Shown: in pieces, positions 54,079-57,111 of the stretch | Layout of the letters: each line of letters begins with the position of its first letter | Numbering within the stretch: position 1 is the stretch's first letter | Assembly (NCBI GenBank): GCA_013115135.1 | Contig: JABANP010000335.1 | Location: 1-57,111, forward strand | Reading direction: 5' to 3' | Source: Perkinsus olseni | Taxonomy: Eukaryota > Perkinsozoa > Perkinsida > Perkinsidae | DNA length: 57,111 nt | Notes under the pieces: model-generated | What the model was told of the DNA's origin: nothing | Seen by the model: only the letters and a program-made list of their open reading frames with translations | Database searches by the model: none | Position numbers and translations under genes: made by a program

Positions 54079-55018
54079 ATCTATTTTCATCGTTACTTTG
54101 TTAAACTTGAAAGGGAGCGTGGCCGGGCGAGCCAGTCCAGTCTCACCCGTAACGGAAATGATAATAGCCGATGGCTAGGTTCTGCATCACTCGGCTATCA
54201 AAGGCTCCCTGTCGGTCGTGCGATCGGCTGATGATGATTACTACGACGAAGGAACCGAGGCCGACGACGATCTCAGTGAGGAGACAGATGAGACACCCTC
54301 TCGTGAGTGGACTGTGCCTGCTCCTCAGTCGTCAGTGGATTCTCATGCATCCGTGACTGAGTTCGTTCGGAAGGTACCCGAGGTGGTGGCGATGCTGCCG
54401 TATTATGGCATTCTTCACGACGGCAGATAGACGCCCGTATGTGATGAGCGGCGAATCCGAATTCAGTTCTGAGCACAATGCCGTAGCAGGTTTTTTTGAA
54501 ACATTTTCTCTTGCGCTTCTTTTGAGTTTAAAAATGACGTCCGGAGTGGATAGCTCCGCTTCGCCATTCGGAATGCCGCATTTCACGACAAGGCTTGCCT
54601 GTTTGACTGGAGACTAGAGTTTGTTTTTTCGACTGGGAGATTGTTCTCGAAAGCTTTTGTTGAGAACGTCTCCGTCACAGGAATACTAGTGCGCTTCATG
54701 TATTCGTAACACCTGCAACCCCAAAATGATGTTGTACCACCGTAAGATATACTGAAGGCGAGCGACCACGGTTTACTCGCCCGTCCCGTAATGTATTTCG
54801 CTCGTCTCTGGGTGGAAAATCTGCGGCCTTGTGATTTTGTGCGAGAAGATAGTCGCCCTTCTCTCGGTTGTCGCCGAGAAATAGTCAGTTTGAGGAAAGA
54901 CAGAAATACAGAATGCTGAAAGAAATTCAATATCGCAACGAGGTCGAACCATTCGTACCCCCATTCTCGAGTTTTGTGACACGAATGCCTTCATGCAGGT
55001 TTGCCGTTGCACAATCAA
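54079..55018. other. Intergenic, with one acidic exon-like frame
   Basis: A frame at about 54195-54430 reads ADDDYYDEGTEADDDLSEET then VTEFVRKVPEVVAMLPYYG and stops at 54430. It follows an AAAG acceptor-like site and might be a cytosolic tail exon of the transporter or a fragment of another gene. The rest shows no coding support. Confidence 0.35.
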
Positions 55019-56193
55019 ATGCCGTCCAGAGCGTTCTCCATCGTCACCTCGGCTGCTGCAATTCTTTCGAGCTTACACCGAGGCAATGCTATCAGGACAG
55101 CTGCTGCCGGAACCCTCGCGGATGTAAGAACGTTCAGAATACGAGATGCTCGTCATCATCGCCGTATCGCTGCCTGCCATTGGTCTTCAACACTGTCCGC
55201 AAAGCGGACCTGGCACAGTAGGGTTAGCATTTCACTTCGCCGCGAACAAATTTTTGCGGTTAATACCTTGTTCTCGCGATTAACGAATCGATTTACGCTG
55301 TGAGTAACGGTCGCCGGTGCTCATTTTTTGTGTTACGAATGTGCCTGTCGGAGATAAAACACCGTCTACGATCTCGCTAGCCCGCGAACCAGACAGTGGG
55401 CAGCGACGCAAGCAAGCAAGCCCCAGAGGGGCGAGACCATCCCAGGGGATGGAGAGCCTCGATGGCTGACCCCCATTGTAGGAGCTGTACTTGGTCAGTC
55501 GCTAACCACTGTCTTCCGCTCCGAAACTCTTGAATATATTTTTCCGGAGAATAATTCATTACTGCTTTTTCGTTACTCAGGACTTCCCACCGTATCAAGA
55601 TTGGTCCTTTTTCAATACCGCCAAGAACTTCACTTATTGTATCTACAGCAACCGGAAGTCCAAGTCAGGAGACTACGCGTCGCTGTATTTCACCGTTAAC
55701 GAGACCAACGCGCGCCTACAGCGACTCAGCTGCCCGATAAAGGGGGAACTACCTGCGTTCAGAATAGCGTGGGGAAATTAGATTATCATGATCGTCGTGC
55801 TGGCCGTGCTCTTTCAGTTACATAGATGATGCGGTGGTTTCTCTCGAGCTGTATGCTCAGCCAGGAGTTTTCTCTATCGCTGATCCTGATTCCCTTGGCC
55901 ACCTAAATGGCATTGTATCGCCAGTTCTGCTGACCGATGCTTCGGTGTTGTTCGAAGAACAGAGAAAACTGTACTCGGCTGCTGGTAGGGCGGCAACTTC
56001 CAGTAAGATAGCCGTCCGGGCGAAGCAGCTGCAGGGTGCAGACAAAAGTGCAATTAAGGGAGTTTGTTCGGGCGTTATCAAGGGTTTGAAGGAAGTAGAC
56101 AGGACTGGTCCGACCTTCAATTTTTCACAATTGTGCGACAAGTTCGACTTTCTTGCCGAGCAGGCTCAGGATTTGGACACCAGAAAATCATAG
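55019..56193 (+). CDS. Family S member 3 (secreted three-exon protein), complete
   Basis: Exon 1 is 55019-55123 (35 codons, donor GTAAGA): MPSRAFSIVTSAAAILSSLH, a signal-peptide-like leader. Exon 2 is 55581-55768 (188 nt) after CGTTACTCAG: DFPPYQDWSFFNTAKNFTYC, then a Cys in LSCPIKGELPAF. Exon 3 is 55818-56193 after TCTTTCAG: SLELYAQPGVFSIADPDSLG, KGVCSGVIKGLKEV and FNFSQLCDKFDFLAEQ. Introns are 457 and 49 nt; phases 0 and 2 match, giving about 222 residues. Exon 2 has the same length and both splice phases as the member at 21.8 kb, and exon 3 aligns with both other members. Secreted by leader; molecular role unknown. Not recognised as any named domain. Confidence 0.7.
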
Positions 56194-57111
56194 CCAACGG
56201 AGGGCTTGAGGCTCCGAAGACTCAAAGCTTGCGTTTTACAGGCCGCGAATCCCGTCCTGTGTAGTAGTCGTCTCCGAAGTTTAGTAATTTATCAAAGTTA
56301 TTGTTCGTCGTTGAGTGAAGATCGATGACATGAAGGATGATGAATGTGATGTTGTGTATAGCCGCCGATGCTCTTGTGTTTAACTCACGTACTTGCGTCG
56401 CGGTGCCACGAAGTGGGTTAATCGTGTTCATGGTTTCGACCGATTCGCAACTCAGGTATTTTAATCTCGAAGGTGTGAGCACCGCCGAGGATTTCTTTCA
56501 CCATGCAATTACTTTTCACGTTCGACGCAGGAAGGTCTTCTTCTGTGACAATACTCTGTAACTGTTTATCACTTTCATCAAGCGGCGAGCCATACGTCAG
56601 GGAGGCTGCCTTGCCAGACGGTTTGACCCAGACCTACACCCACCTCTGAGGGGACTCCTGCCTAGGAGTTCAGAAGAGCTCGGCTTTCTTTGTGTTCGCC
56701 AATCATAGCGGACCGGTAAAGATTGAATCGATCGCATCTTTGGCAAAGATTCTTTGCTCGCCACTGTTGCAGTGTGCAACCCTCTGTAATGGAGTGTTGG
56801 GTTCCTGAAGGTCTGCCAGTCGTTTCCAACGACTCTTGCCTGTGATGCTCTGGCCGTTACGTTACGTAACTTTCATTCTGATAGTCCTTGCAACCCGACG
56901 CAAGTGAGCGGGGCGTTCCCCGAAAAATACGGAAAAAGCCTGTGCCGGGGTTCGAACCCGGGAACTTTGCATCGAGCTCGAAATTTTTTTTCGGGCGCCC
57001 TTAATTTGTCACGGGTGTCACAAATTTCCTGCAGCCGTCAAGAAACCTATTGGTGATGATAAGTTTATGAAAATTGTGCAATGTAATTTTAATAAAATTT
57101 GAAATTAATAA
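56194..57111. other. No gene seen; tRNA-like T-arm
   Basis: A frame at 56337-56561 has no splice or homology support. On the minus strand 56945-56961 forms a perfect T-arm (5-bp stem, TTCGAAC loop) with T5 about ten nucleotides downstream, but no A-box or matching acceptor upstream, so not a complete tRNA. Confidence 0.4.

Overview
The window is nuclear DNA of a unicellular eukaryote, not a prokaryote. Genes are on both strands, far apart, and split by short GT-AG introns (about 49-70 nt in most genes, one of 457 and one of about 560 nt). Most sequence is transposon debris and non-coding repeat. The mix (Ty3-like, Mutator-like and hAT elements, a multi-copy family of small secreted proteins, compact introns, mid GC) is what I would expect of an alveolate such as Perkinsus. 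That assignment is an inference; no rRNA or other marker is present.

Layout. 1-5.6 kb: minus-strand LTR retrotransposon, frameshifted and cut by the window edge. 7.0-8.2 kb: short LTR element with 107-bp direct repeats and a polypurine tract. 8.5-16.6 kb: composite Mutator/foldback element with 224-bp terminal inverted repeats built of 15-bp units, enclosing two broken SWIM-finger transposases on opposite strands. 16.8-18.8 kb: broken hAT transposase. 19-34 kb: dispersed repeats, a MITE, a secreted two-exon gene (20.4 kb), members of a three-exon secreted family (21.8, 25.4, relic at 32.0 kb) and an intronless secreted ORF (30 kb). 34-38 kb: a coiled-coil gene divergent from a gene with two copies of one domain, then weaker candidates. 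38-50 kb: mostly non-coding, with tRNA-like sequences, palindromic ATCGAT boxes and exon relics of a transporter paralogue. 50.6-54.1 kb: multi-exon transporter resembling MFSD1. 55.0-56.2 kb: the most complete member of the secreted family.

The unusual signal is a window-wide population of inverted repeats with perfect or near-perfect arms whose centre is a single nucleotide (arms 6-31 nt), often chained so that one arm serves two palindromes. In four places, comparison with a related copy of the surrounding repeat shows the palindrome only in one copy, as if an inverted copy of adjacent DNA had been inserted. Several sit at frame breaks or the end of transposase ORFs. This looks like an active or recent process that makes tight palindromes.

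Gene structures were derived by hand from reading frames and splice sites; no database search was possible.
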